From: Plantactinospora mayteni
Lineage (GTDB): Bacteria; Actinomycetota; Actinomycetes; Mycobacteriales; Micromonosporaceae
NCBI RefSeq assembly: GCF_016862935.1
Contig: NZ_BONX01000069.1
Coordinates: 1-56,380, forward strand
Direction: 5' to 3'
DNA length: 56,380 nucleotides
Both the position numbers and the translations under genes were made by a program. This document shows, one piece after another, positions 31,711-39,706 of the stretch (the stretch's first letter is position 1; each line of letters opens with the position of its first letter). The notes under the pieces are model-generated. The model was not told where the DNA came from. It worked only from the letters and a program-made list of their open reading frames with translations, and made no database searches.

Positions 31711-32478
31711 ATGACCACGGCCCACCACCGGACCCGCAACCTTCTCTCGGTTGTGGGTGCGCTGCTGGCACTCGCCGCCCTCGCCGGATGCGGTAGGTCG
31801 ACTGACGACGCCGAGCCAGATAGGCATGCCTTTGCGCTGACCGGGGACCGACTCACGATCAGCAAGAACAACGGCGATCTCGACGTCCGGCCCGCTGACA
31901 TCGACCAGGTCGAGGTGACCCGCTGGTTCTCCGGACGGTCCGGGATCGGCGGCACCCCCAAGGCGACGTGGAATCTCGCGGGCGAAGAACTCATCCTGAC
32001 CACCAGGTGCGGAGCCATCGGCGGAGCGTGCGACGTCCGTTACCAGGTGCGCGTACCGAAGGACGTGGCGCTGACCATCGACGGGGACAATGGGAAGATC
32101 TCCGCCTCCGGATTCGACACCGCACTGCGGATCCGCTCCGACAACGGTGCGGTCTCCGTCGGTGACGTCTCCGGCGACCTCACTCTGCACACCGACGGTG
32201 GACAGCTGCGCGCCACCGGCATCACCTCTGGTCGGGTCGACGCAGGATCCCAGAACGGAGAGATCCACCTCTCCTTCACCGCAGTCCCCGACCAGGTGGA
32301 AGTGAGGACGGAGAACGGCGCGGTGACGGTCGACGTGCCGCATGCCACGTACAAGGTCACGACCACGACGGAAAGCGGCGATGTACGCGTCGACGTGCCC
32401 AAGGACGCGGACAGCTCCCACGCGCTCACGGCCCGGACCGACAACGGACCGATCACGCTTCGCACCACCGACCGATAG
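31711..32478 (+). CDS. DUF4097-type lipoprotein
   Basis: A 255-aa exported protein. The lipoprotein signal ends LALAALAGC (Cys27). The mature part is a repetitive beta-strand protein of the DUF4097/adhesin-like type: LTIDGDNGKISASGF, LRIRSDNGAVSVGDVSGDL, VRTENGAVTVDVPH, LTARTDNGPITLRTTDR. Each repeat carries a DNG or ENG turn, giving a beta-helix or prism. The family is linked to envelope stress or metal responses, and the exact role is unknown. GGAGG lies at 31700-31704. It is divergent from the TetR-MMPL operon across the GGTATC operator, so co-regulation as an efflux or envelope-stress unit is plausible. Confidence 0.85.
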   Translation: MTTAHHRTRNLLSVVGALLALAALAGCGRSTDDAEPDRHAFALTGDRLTISKNNGDLDVRPADIDQVEVTRWFSGRSGIGGTPKATWNLAGEELILTTRCGAIGGACDVRYQVRVPKDVALTIDGDNGKISASGFDTALRIRSDNGAVSVGDVSGDLTLHTDGGQLRATGITSGRVDAGSQNGEIHLSFTAVPDQVEVRTENGAVTVDVPHATYKVTTTTESGDVRVDVPKDADSSHALTARTDNGPITLRTTDR

Positions 32479-32783
32479 CCCCTCAGGGCGCGCAGGGCCG
32501 CCAGAGCTCGGCCGGCGGGTAGCGCGGTCCGCTCACTGCGCCATTGGTGCGCGCCGGGCAAGGCCGTTTGTCATGCCCGCCGGGGATTCGAACCCACACC
32601 GGGGAGTGGATCGGGTGAGCGGTGACCGAGACGCCCGGTCACGCGGATTAGTGCAGATCCATCGCAACGAGGCCGCACTGCTCGAACGCGGACGGTAGCC
32701 CGTTACGCACAGGCAGACGCCTGCCCGAGTCAAGGAGTCCAACAGCGGCGCGCTAGACCAGGCATTCATGCCGAGCTATGAAA
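32479..32783. other. Gap between lipoprotein gene and tRNA scar
   Basis: No protein gene is recognised in this part of the 860-bp interval. A GGATTCGAACC motif at 32584-32594 looks like a T-arm on the minus strand, but its stem does not pair well (see rejected items). The sequence is probably old integration debris. Confidence 0.4.
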
Positions 32784-32822
32784 AGAGGGCTCCCGCAATT
32801 CTCTGACCTGCGGAAACCCTCT
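32784..32822 (-). terminator. Rho-independent terminator behind the tRNA-Thr fragment
   Basis: On the minus strand AGAGGG, TTT, CCGCA, an 11-base loop, TGCGG, GAG, CCCTCT form a 6+5-bp stem with a small internal loop, followed directly by TTTTC. The U-tract is rare in this GC-rich window and marks a classic intrinsic terminator. It lies six bases after the 3' end of the truncated tRNA. Confidence 0.75.
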
Positions 32823-32827
32823 CGCTG

Positions 32828-32872
32828 TCGGGACGGCCGGATTCGAACCGACGACCCCTTGTTACAAACAGT
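32828..32872 (-). tRNA. Truncated tRNA-Thr (UGU) 3' end, attachment-site scar
   Basis: The minus strand has an anticodon-loop-like TTTGTAA, then the variable region AGGGGTC, a T-arm GTCGG-TTCGAAT-CCGGC with all five pairs intact (one T-G), and acceptor 3' strand CGTCCCG with discriminator A. The 5' acceptor strand and D-arm are absent. The remaining half resembles actinobacterial tRNA-Thr(UGU). Integrative elements duplicate exactly such 3' halves, so this is most likely an att remnant. No integrase is in the window. Confidence 0.6.
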
Positions 32873-33301
32873 GACCGTCTGATGCTCATCATCAGTTGTC
32901 GATAACGTGCACCGACCTGCAAAGACGTCCCCTTGAGGTGATCGCTGGTTGCCACTGATTGTCGCTTGGAAGCAGGGGTGTTCGGGGGTAAACGAGGGGC
33001 GGGTTGATCATGTGAGCCGACGGGACGACCGTAACGTTGTTCGCATCGTGTCAGGTTGACCTGGTAGCAGCAGCCGACTTCGGCTGCCCCGTCCAGTATG
33101 CGGGGATGGACGATTCGATCGCTCGGCGTGGTGCGGATCAAGCCAGAGTCTCCGACGGAGAGAAGGGTTCGGCAGAACCCCGATTGAAGGGCGCCAGCCA
33201 GACTTCTGGCGACTACTTTCCGTTACGAACATGCTCATCGGTCGCCGTCGTCAACTGCCGGAGCTGCCGAGATGAGCATGCGCGGAGTTGCCACCGGATA
33301 T
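32873..33301. other. Non-coding stretch upstream of the ArsR operon
   Basis: No gene recognised. It should contain the promoter of the ArsR operon near its right end. Confidence 0.4.
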
Positions 33302-33346
33302 TGAACCGAACGGTTCAGCATCGTAAGGTGAACCGCATGGTTCACC
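33302..33346. promoter_or_regulatory. Two ArsR operator dyads, one covering the start codon
   Basis: Dyad 1: TGAACCG-AA-CGGTTCA (33302-33317). Dyad 2: GGTGAACC-GCAT-GGTTCACC (33327-33346). They share the half-site TGAACC and have centres 27 bp apart. The ATG at 33337 lies within dyad 2. This fits tight autoregulation by the ArsR protein encoded immediately downstream. Confidence 0.78.
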
Positions 33347-33681
33347 AAGACACTCTGGATCGGGTGTTCGCCTCGCTGGCCGACTCGACCCGCCGGAGCA
33401 TTCTCGTTCGGCTCGGCGGGGGTCCTGCCACCATCGGCGAACTCGCCGAGCCCACCGGCATGAGCCTGACCGGCATGAAAAAGCATGTTCAGGTACTCGA
33501 AGACGCAGGACTCGTCGTCACGCAAAAGGTCGGCCGCGCACGGCAGTGCCGCCTCGGTGACGCGCCGCTGGACGAGGCCATGGCGTGGATCAGCTTCTAC
33601 CAACGGCTGTGGGCACGCCGCCTCGACGGCCTCGACGCCTACCTCACCCTCCAGCGTGGCGCGAAAGGACAGGATTCATGA
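33337..33681 (+). CDS. ArsR-family winged-helix repressor
   Basis: A 114-aa regulator of the ArsR/SmtB type without metal-binding Cys: DRVFASLADSTRRSILVRLG, then IGELAEPTGMSLTGMKKHVQ (recognition helix), VLEDAGLVVTQKVGRARQCR (wing). Members of this subtype commonly precede an SRPBCC/AHSA1 gene, as here. The start ATG 33337 lies inside an operator dyad. The stop overlaps the next start (ATGA). It probably represses the three-gene operon 33337-34566; the ligand is unknown. Confidence 0.92.
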   Translation: MVHQDTLDRVFASLADSTRRSILVRLGGGPATIGELAEPTGMSLTGMKKHVQVLEDAGLVVTQKVGRARQCRLGDAPLDEAMAWISFYQRLWARRLDGLDAYLTLQRGAKGQDS

Positions 33682-34145
33682 CGTTTGACCTGCGAATGAC
33701 GCGGCAACTGCCGGCACCGCCGGAGGAGGTCTTCGACGCGTACACGGACGCGGAGAAGCAGAAGATCTGGTTCACCATCCTCGACGAGCAACCCGGCATC
33801 GTCGAGATCGAGGTCGACCTACGCGTCGGCGGACAGCAGACAGCCGTCTGGGGACCCAGCCCCGACATGCTGTTCCGGGAGGCGCAGACGTTCGTCGAGA
33901 TCGACCGCCCACATCGACTCGTCACCGAGTCCATCGGTTCCGGTCCGGACGGCGTGACGATGACGACCCGCATCGAGATCACCTTCGAGGAGAACGACGG
34001 CGGCACAATGATGACAGTCGCGCAGAGCGGCTTCCCGGCTCCCGAGATCCGCGACTTCTTTGTCGGCGAGGTGTGGGCTGGAGCGTTCGCCCGTATCGAG
34101 GCGTTCCTGGCCCGTGAGTCCGGACCGGAGCCCGCACATGCCTGA
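33678..34145 (+). CDS. SRPBCC/AHSA1-family protein
   Basis: A 155-aa START-like fold protein: MTFDLRMTRQLPAPPEEVFD, AYTDAEKQKIWF, DLRVGG, VTMTTRIEITFEENDGGTMM and the final helix AGAFARIEAFLARE. The hydrophobic cavity of this fold binds lipids or ring compounds. It may carry the signal that relieves ArsR repression, but no evidence for that is visible. It is coupled to the ArsR gene by ATGA and overlaps the next gene by 8 bp. Confidence 0.9.
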   Translation: MTFDLRMTRQLPAPPEEVFDAYTDAEKQKIWFTILDEQPGIVEIEVDLRVGGQQTAVWGPSPDMLFREAQTFVEIDRPHRLVTESIGSGPDGVTMTTRIEITFEENDGGTMMTVAQSGFPAPEIRDFFVGEVWAGAFARIEAFLARESGPEPAHA

Positions 34146-34566
34146 ACGTTCCCGTACGGCGGTGGTCGCGCTCAGCGGCGCCACCGCCGTGGCCGTCAAC
34201 CTCGTCATCTACGGCATCGGCCGGGCAGCCGGTGGCAGCTTCCGATTCACCTCCGCAACCGGACCGGCCGAGGTTTACGCGATCACCGTCGCCGGGTTCA
34301 GCCTGATACCGCTGCTGGTTGGCCTCACCGCTGTAGCCCTGCTGGCACCGTTTGCAGCCTGGGTGGTCCGGGCCGCATTCATCATCGGCCCTACGCTCGC
34401 GCTCGGCACCATCCTCGTGATGACCGCGCCTGCCAACCTCGACACCACGAGCAAGGTGGCGCTGGCCCTCTGCCACCTGACGCTCGTCCCCATCAGCATC
34501 GTCGCTGTGCGCGCAATCGCCCGCCGCGCACAAACCATCCGCACCACAAGAGCCACAACGCCTTGA
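34138..34566 (+). CDS. DUF6069-type four-TM membrane protein
   Basis: A 142-aa membrane protein with about four TM helices: TAVVALSGATAVAVNLVIYG, ITVAGFSLIPLLVGLTAVAL, VVRAAFIIGPTLALGTILVM and VALALCHLTLVPISIVAV. Gly-rich IGRAAGGSF and Ala/Thr-rich ends match DUF6069 proteins of actinomycetes. Role unknown. It overlaps the SRPBCC gene and so belongs to the ArsR operon. It may act in the envelope under the same control. Confidence 0.8.
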   Translation: MPERSRTAVVALSGATAVAVNLVIYGIGRAAGGSFRFTSATGPAEVYAITVAGFSLIPLLVGLTAVALLAPFAAWVVRAAFIIGPTLALGTILVMTAPANLDTTSKVALALCHLTLVPISIVAVRAIARRAQTIRTTRATTP

Positions 34567-34594
34567 AGACATCCCGGAAGGAATGGAGAAAGTA

Positions 34595-34969
34595 ATGAAG
34601 GTGCTCAGAAGGGCCGTGTTGGCGAGCATGGCTGTGGTCGCACTGGTGCTAGCCGCTCCGGGGGGTGTTGCCCTGGCCGCTCCCGACTCGGCCCCTCGCG
34701 CGGTCCACACCAGGGGCTGCACGAGCAGCGGACTCGTCATCTCAAAGGCCGCCAACCTGCCGATCCGTTACGCACCGAACATCGGCTCGACCGTCTTCTT
34801 CGTCGTTCAGAAGAACGACGTGCTGCCATGCTGGGACAGTCCGCCCGTCACCGTCGACGGCCGGTACACCGCCTGCGGAGTCAGCCAGGCCAACGGCTGG
34901 ATCGAGGTCTACACGGGCAACGACTGGGGGTTCACCTACCAGACCTGTCTCCTCGACTACTTCGGGTAA
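34595..34969 (+). CDS. Secreted SH3-like protein
   Basis: A 124-aa exported protein. A Sec signal (MKVLRRAVLASMAVVALVLA, cleavage near ALAAPDS) precedes a domain of about 85 aa with bacterial-SH3 features: GLVISKAANLPIRYAPNIGS, VFFVVQKNDVLPCWDSPPV and CGVSQANGWIEVYTGNDWGF. Four Cys probably make disulfides. SH3b-like domains often bind cell-wall peptides. ATG 34595 is preferred over ATG 34583 because GGAG lies five bases upstream. It follows the ArsR operon by 28 bp and may be read through from it. Confidence 0.75.
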   Translation: MKVLRRAVLASMAVVALVLAAPGGVALAAPDSAPRAVHTRGCTSSGLVISKAANLPIRYAPNIGSTVFFVVQKNDVLPCWDSPPVTVDGRYTACGVSQANGWIEVYTGNDWGFTYQTCLLDYFG

Positions 34970-35122
34970 CAGACGCAACGGCCCGAACAGCGGTCCGTCG
35001 ACAATGCTGGCATCGCCCTGGTGCTCATCACCGAGCAGCAGGGCGACTGCCCCCGATTCCACAAGGCTCACCCGTTCGGGGAGCGAGTCGTTCCGGTCGC
35101 CCCCCGACCAGAACGGCACGGA

Positions 35123-35818
35123 TCAGAACGGCGGGTCGTCGACCGGGCCGCGATCCGCCCGGTGGTCCCCGCCCCACAGATCGTCGTCGGGGACCGTGGT
35201 GGCCACCTCGCCCCGCCACACCGCGAGGGTCCTCGCCGCCAGCGTCCGCTGCCACTCCTCCGGCCCGCCGCCGAGCTCCGCCTCCACCGCCGGCGCCAGC
35301 ATCTCCCTGTGGGCGGCCAAGGCGGGATCGTCGAGCAGGTGCAGCGCCGCGAGCAGCGCCGCCCGGCGTACCGCAGGGTCGGTGTCGTTTCGCTGGGCCT
35401 CGGCGGCGCGGTACAGCTCCGGGCGGATCTCCCGGACCTCGCGGAAGTGCGGGACGCGCTCCGGCGCCGAATATCCGAACCAGACCTGGATCTTCTCCTC
35501 GGCCGCGCCGCCGACCGCCTCGGCCACCCCGGCCGGCCAGCCCAGCAGCCGTATCCGGACCCGTGGCGGCAGCGCCGCAGCGCTCGGCGGGTCGGCCAGC
35601 AGCGCGGCCACGTAGCGGGCCGCCGGGACCGTCGCGGGGTACAGCGATCCCTGGTGGAGCACGTCGTCGGCGAGGTGGGCGAGGGCCGCGTCCACGGCGG
35701 CGCGGTCGCCAGATGTCAGGGCGGTCAGGCTCGCCTGCGTCACCGGGTCCGCCGCTCCGCCGCCGTGCGTCAGGGCGGACCAGTCGATGTCCTCGATGAT
35801 CCGGGGCGGTTTGATCAC
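35123..35818 (-). CDS. Helical (HEAT-like) conserved protein
   Basis: A 231-aa all-helical protein: LTALTSGDRAAVDAALAHLA, TVPAARYVAALLADPPSAAA, DTDPAVRRAALLAALHLLDD and EWQRTLAARTLAVWRGE. The pattern of paired helices with Ala/Leu spacing resembles HEAT-type repeats, a protein-interaction scaffold. Similar proteins are common in actinomycetes, often near toxin-immunity loci, but no function is assigned. GTG 35818 has only a weak ribosome site. No operon partner. Confidence 0.75.
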   Translation of the reverse strand: MIKPPRIIEDIDWSALTHGGGAADPVTQASLTALTSGDRAAVDAALAHLADDVLHQGSLYPATVPAARYVAALLADPPSAAALPPRVRIRLLGWPAGVAEAVGGAAEEKIQVWFGYSAPERVPHFREVREIRPELYRAAEAQRNDTDPAVRRAALLAALHLLDDPALAAHREMLAPAVEAELGGGPEEWQRTLAARTLAVWRGEVATTVPDDDLWGGDHRADRGPVDDPPF

Positions 35819-35877
35819 GCATCGATGATGTCACGCGCCGGGGCAGGCGCGGCCTCCTGCCCGCCCCGGTCTCCGCG

Positions 35878-36095
35878 AACGGCCGCAAACGGTTCATCAT
35901 CACCAACACCCTCGGCCTCTACCCCACCAGTACGGTTCGTCCTCGCCGACGCCGTCTTCGCCGGCCGCCTCGTCGACTTGACCACCCGAATATCGTGGCC
36001 ACGGCCACCGCCTTGGTCTTCGTATCCTGCCAGGGATCAGAAGATCATCAGGCGGTGGCCGTCTTCCGTCGCGACGACGCACCGATTCCACACAG
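35878..36095 (+). pseudogene. IS5-family transposase relic
   Basis: A frame reads NGRKRFIITNTLGLYPTS, the middle block of IS5 transposases (NGRKRHI.VDTLGL). After an internal deletion and frameshift a second frame reads VRFVLADAVFAGRLVDLTTR (the ADxxYAGRLV block). A degenerate DQK...RRW motif follows near 36030-36070. Start, first Asp region and 3' end are gone. The element is inactive. Confidence 0.6.
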
Positions 36096-36549
36096 GATCA
36101 TCGACGCCTGCACGGCCGCCGAGGTTAAAGATCAAATTAAGAGGAGGTCATGGCGCTTGGATCCCCCGCTTCGGCGACCGTCCTCTTCGTCCGCGATTGG
36201 CGCACCGGACTGGTACCTTGCAAACTCACCGGCTGCTCGCGTGTGGCTCTGGGGAGACGGTCGCGCCCGCAGCAGTAAACCGCTCAGCGGGCGGACGGCA
36301 ACCGGTTCGACTCGCAGTCGGACCAAGCCAGCACGTCTGCGCCCCGCACGCAGCGCAGGGCTCGATCAGCTCGCACTCCGATCAACGTCGCCTCGACCAT
36401 CCCGATGAAGCCCGGGAGCAGCTCCCCGACGGCCTCGGCGCTGATGGCTATTCCACTCGCCCTCCTGCCCTGGGAATCCTCTGCGTTGACGGCCGTGATG
36501 CCAGTGGTCGTAACGGTCCACGAGACCGGGGATGCAGCGCTGGCGGCAA
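36096..36549. other. Gap without clear gene
   Basis: No frame with recognisable family features. It lies between the IS5 relic and the terminator of the beta-helix gene. Confidence 0.4.
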
Positions 36550-36584
36550 CCGTTGTGGCCTGGTCGGCGACCAGGCCACAACGG
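36550..36584 (-). terminator. 16-bp hairpin at the end of the beta-helix gene
   Basis: A perfect 16-bp stem (CCGTTGTGGCCTGGTC with GACCAGGCCACAACGG) and a three-base loop, 15 bp past the stop of the minus-strand gene ending at 36599. No U-tract follows. Confidence 0.7.
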
Positions 36585-36598
36585 CTTTACCGGAACCG

Positions 36599-37744
36599 TC
36601 AGCTGTTGTATCCGGTGCGGAGCCGCTGGTCGCCGTCCGGGATGCTGCATGGCGCTCCACCCGCGTTGGTCAGGCCGGCGGGGTTCAACGACCAGGTCGG
36701 AAGCGTGCCGGTGCCCGCGTAGTTGCTGCCGAGCGTGTTGTTGAAAAACCGGTTGTGGTACGACGCACACTGTCGACTGATGTCGTTGGCCCGGGCGCAT
36801 GCCAGGTCGCAGTACTCGCCGCGATAGTGCGACGTGCGACCGGTACGAGTGAAGGTGTTGTACTCAACCGTGTTGTAGTTGCTCATGTTCCGGACCTTCA
36901 CCGGATCGCCACTGATGTAGCTGAACGCGTTCCGGTTCATCTGGTTCGACGAGCTGAAATGCGTCACGTACAGTCCGTGGATGTAGCCGCCGTACGGGCT
37001 GACGTTCTCGACGTTGATGAAGTGGTTGTTCTCGATACGGTTGCCGGACGAGTTGGTCAACACGATCGCGCCGTAGCCGTACGAGCCACCGGTCCATCTG
37101 TTGCCCAGGTGCGTGAACACCATGCCGAACACGGTGTTGCCGTTCAGGCCGTTGCTGCCCCGTACCCGCAGCGGCGGGTCGTACGTCTCATCGCTGGTGT
37201 CCCGCCCCGAATCGCCATAGATCGACAACCCACCCGCCGAGTAGTACTCGATCTGGAGGTAGGAGAAGCGCAGCCCCGACGTACCACCGCCGTAGAGCGG
37301 GTCCGCGGGATCGCTCGGCAGGCGGGGCTGCATCCAGTAGCCGCCCGGGTAGCTGCCGTCGGCGTTTCGTTTGTTCTTGAACACCGGGCGACCCGCGATC
37401 CCGCTCAGCCCGTCGCCGTCCTGGTAGTCGACGGGCATGAACCAGATCGTGTGCCCTGGGACGTAGAACCGCCAGTCGTGCATCGGCGGGGCGGAGTAGG
37501 TGCCCTGCTTGATCCGTACCTCGACGTCGGTGGTCGGCTTCGCGGCGACCAGAACCTGCTGTACTCGTACCAGGGACACCACCGGGGTGGTCGGGCTGAG
37601 TCCGTTGTTGGCGTCGGAGCCGGTGGGCGACATGTAGACGGTGAAGACCTCGGCTGCCTCGGCTCGGGTGGTGGGCAGCAGGGACGCCGCCGGGATAGTG
37701 AGGGCAGTGGCGACGGCCGTCAGGATGCGAAGAGTGGTCCGCAC
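36599..37744 (-). CDS. Secreted right-handed beta-helix protein
   Basis: A 381-aa exported protein. A Sec signal occupies about residues 1-31 (LRILTAVATALTIPAASLLP, TTRAEAAEV). Then come the DUF1565-like opening VYMSPTGSDANNGLSPTTPV and parallel beta-helix coils with Asn ladders (GAIVLTNSSGNRIENNHFIN, YNTVEYNTFTR). Such proteins are often polysaccharide lyases or glycosidases, but no catalytic triad can be assigned. Cys near the C-terminus (CDLACAR, RQCAS, APCSIP) suggest disulfides. Start GTG 37744. It lies downstream of the FG-GAP and RHS genes on the same strand, within an envelope block. Confidence 0.82.
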   Translation of the reverse strand: MRTTLRILTAVATALTIPAASLLPTTRAEAAEVFTVYMSPTGSDANNGLSPTTPVVSLVRVQQVLVAAKPTTDVEVRIKQGTYSAPPMHDWRFYVPGHTIWFMPVDYQDGDGLSGIAGRPVFKNKRNADGSYPGGYWMQPRLPSDPADPLYGGGTSGLRFSYLQIEYYSAGGLSIYGDSGRDTSDETYDPPLRVRGSNGLNGNTVFGMVFTHLGNRWTGGSYGYGAIVLTNSSGNRIENNHFINVENVSPYGGYIHGLYVTHFSSSNQMNRNAFSYISGDPVKVRNMSNYNTVEYNTFTRTGRTSHYRGEYCDLACARANDISRQCASYHNRFFNNTLGSNYAGTGTLPTWSLNPAGLTNAGGAPCSIPDGDQRLRTGYNS

Positions 37745-37890
37745 GATCTCTTGTCCCCCTTTTGATGTCGGTCAGCGGAATGGTGGGATGACTGTCGTCC
37801 TCAGCGGCCGGCGGTCGACGCGGGCGCCGGCCAGGTTGACCGCCGCTGTGGCGGGTCCGGCGCACCGGGTTGCTGGCCGGCGTCACCATC

Positions 37891-37935
37891 CGGTGGGGGA
37901 CCCAGGCGCCGTCGTCCGGCCCGGGGTCCCCACCG
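37891..37935 (-). terminator. Hairpin downstream of the FG-GAP gene
   Basis: CGGTGGGGGACCC pairs with GGGGTCCCCACCG with one offset base across an 18-base loop, directly behind the stop of the minus-strand gene ending at 37942. The position suggests transcription termination. Confidence 0.5.
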
Positions 37936-37941
37936 ACCGGG

Positions 37942-39594
37942 TCAGGTCACGTTGGGCAGTGCGACGGGTGGCACGACGCCACCGGCGATCGGCGCGCCGG
38001 GTCCGTAGGCGGAAATGTTCCCCAGAACCGCCCGAGTCAGCTTGGTGCTCCCGGTCAGCGCGACACTGCTGCTGGTCCTGGCGAGTCCGAGCACGAACAT
38101 GGTGCCGTTCTCGTACGCCCAGTCTTCGTGCGGTGCGGTGACCAGCAGTTCCGGCTTGCCGTCGTTGCTGACGTCCAGGAACCGTACGGCGGCGCCGAAC
38201 TGCTCGTCGAACTGGCCATTGGCGGCGATCAGCGCGTGGTTCTCGGTGAAGAAGAGATCCAGCGCCGAGTCCAGGCCGGAGGGACCGCCCAGGAAGACGT
38301 GTACCGCACCCTGCCCGATGCCGCCGCCGGCATCCTCTCCCGGTACGCCGACCGCCAGGTCGTCGGCGCCATCGCCGTCGACGTCGCCGACGCTGAGCGC
38401 CGCGCCGAACTTGTCCCCGGCCTCCGCCCCGTCCGAAACGTTCGGCGAGTTCTGGTTGATCAGCGTGACATTCGTCGCGCTGATGCCGCCGCTACCGCCG
38501 CGCAGTACAACCAGCGCACCGGCGTCGGTGGCGCCGTTCTTGACCCGGTCCGCGTAGACGACGACATCGGCGTTGCTGCCGCCGTGGAACCGGCCGACGG
38601 CGACCGTGTTGAGGTGCCCGCTGACGTTGATCGTGTCGACGCCGACGACCGTGCTCCCGGTCGCGGTTACCCCGGTCGCCGAACCCTTGAGTACGTAGAC
38701 CGAGCCCTCCGCGCCGGTGGTACCGGTGATGTTCTCGCCCTCGACGTTGATGACGAGGTCGTCACGACCGTCGCCGGTGATGTCGCCGGCCGCCAGGGAC
38801 GAGCCGAAGTGGTCGTTCTTCTCCGGGTTGCCGGAGATGTCGGTGCTGGCCTGGCTGAAGAGCACCGAGTTGTCAATGCGGACGCCGGCCGCTCCGCCAT
38901 AGAGCACCCACACCGCGCCGGCCGCCCCGAAGGTGCTACCGGAGACGGTCACCCCCTCGCCGGGGGCACCGGCCGCGACGTCGGCGTAGCCATCGCCGTT
39001 GAAGTCGCCGGTGGTCAGGCTCGCGCCGAAGAAGTCGCCGGCCTCCACGGTCCCGGGGATGGTGCCGCTGTTCTGCGTGATGAAGTTGGCCCCGTTCGGG
39101 ATCAGGCCCAGATACGGCGCCGTCGATTGACCATAGAGGACGGTAAGCGCGCCGGCCTTGGCCACACCATCGACCGACTCGGTCGGGTTGCCGATGACGA
39201 CATCGGCCCGCCGGTCGCCGTTGAAATCACCGGTCACGACCTGCGCGGCGAACTCGTCCTCCACCTCCGGCTGGTCGAGCACGTTCGGGCTGTTCTGGTG
39301 TAGGAGCCCCGGGGGCTTCGACGGCAACGTAGCGCCGCCGGGGATAACGTAGACCGAGCCGCGGTACTCGTCGGGGGCGGCCGGATTCTGGCCGAAGAAG
39401 TTGCGGGCTGTGGTTGCCACGATGATGTCCGGAATCCCGTCCCCGGTCACATCGGTTCGCTCAGCCGGCCCCGCCGCGGCGATCCCGATGTCCGGCCCGC
39501 CCGCAAGCGTCGATTCTGCCCCCTGCGCCGGGGCTGACGGGAATATCGCAGCGATCAAGAAACCGGCCACTAACAGCCGTCCACGTCGATTCAC
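37942..39594 (-). CDS. Secreted FG-GAP-repeat (integrin-alpha-like) protein
   Basis: A 550-aa exported protein with a Sec signal (LLVAGFLIAAIFPSAPAQGA). About seven FG-GAP blades with Ca-binding loops follow, for example DVTGDGIPDIIVATTARNFF, GDFNGDRRADVVIGNPTESV, GDFNGDGYADVAAGAPGEGV, GDITGDGRDDLVIN and GDVDGDGADDLAVGVPGEDA. These fold as a beta-propeller and bind ligands or surfaces. No enzyme motif is seen. GTG 39594 has GGAGAG upstream. It lies 112 bp after the RHS gene on the same strand, where a cognate immunity gene might be expected; an FG-GAP protein is not a known immunity type. Confidence 0.88.
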   Translation of the reverse strand: MNRRGRLLVAGFLIAAIFPSAPAQGAESTLAGGPDIGIAAAGPAERTDVTGDGIPDIIVATTARNFFGQNPAAPDEYRGSVYVIPGGATLPSKPPGLLHQNSPNVLDQPEVEDEFAAQVVTGDFNGDRRADVVIGNPTESVDGVAKAGALTVLYGQSTAPYLGLIPNGANFITQNSGTIPGTVEAGDFFGASLTTGDFNGDGYADVAAGAPGEGVTVSGSTFGAAGAVWVLYGGAAGVRIDNSVLFSQASTDISGNPEKNDHFGSSLAAGDITGDGRDDLVINVEGENITGTTGAEGSVYVLKGSATGVTATGSTVVGVDTINVSGHLNTVAVGRFHGGSNADVVVYADRVKNGATDAGALVVLRGGSGGISATNVTLINQNSPNVSDGAEAGDKFGAALSVGDVDGDGADDLAVGVPGEDAGGGIGQGAVHVFLGGPSGLDSALDLFFTENHALIAANGQFDEQFGAAVRFLDVSNDGKPELLVTAPHEDWAYENGTMFVLGLARTSSSVALTGSTKLTRAVLGNISAYGPGAPIAGGVVPPVALPNVT

Positions 39595-39706
39595 GAAACT
39601 CTCCTTCGAGTAATGTTTATTGTCTTCCCGCTGGCGTTTTGCGTCAATTCAGTAAACCTCACCAGTGCACCCATCGCCGGCGCCCGGAGGGCATGGGCAA
39701 TCGACG

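Noticed and set aside
32577-32665. A second tRNA-like T-arm (GGATTCGAACC at 32584-32594, minus strand)
   Set aside because: Only three of five T-stem pairs form and no acceptor or anticodon arm can be built, so it is not called as a tRNA or att copy.
35021-37765. Very long plus-strand open frame over the 35-38 kb region
   Set aside because: It is the shadow of the minus-strand helical and beta-helix genes: no start context, Arg/Gly/Pro-rich translation, and the real genes have signals and domains.
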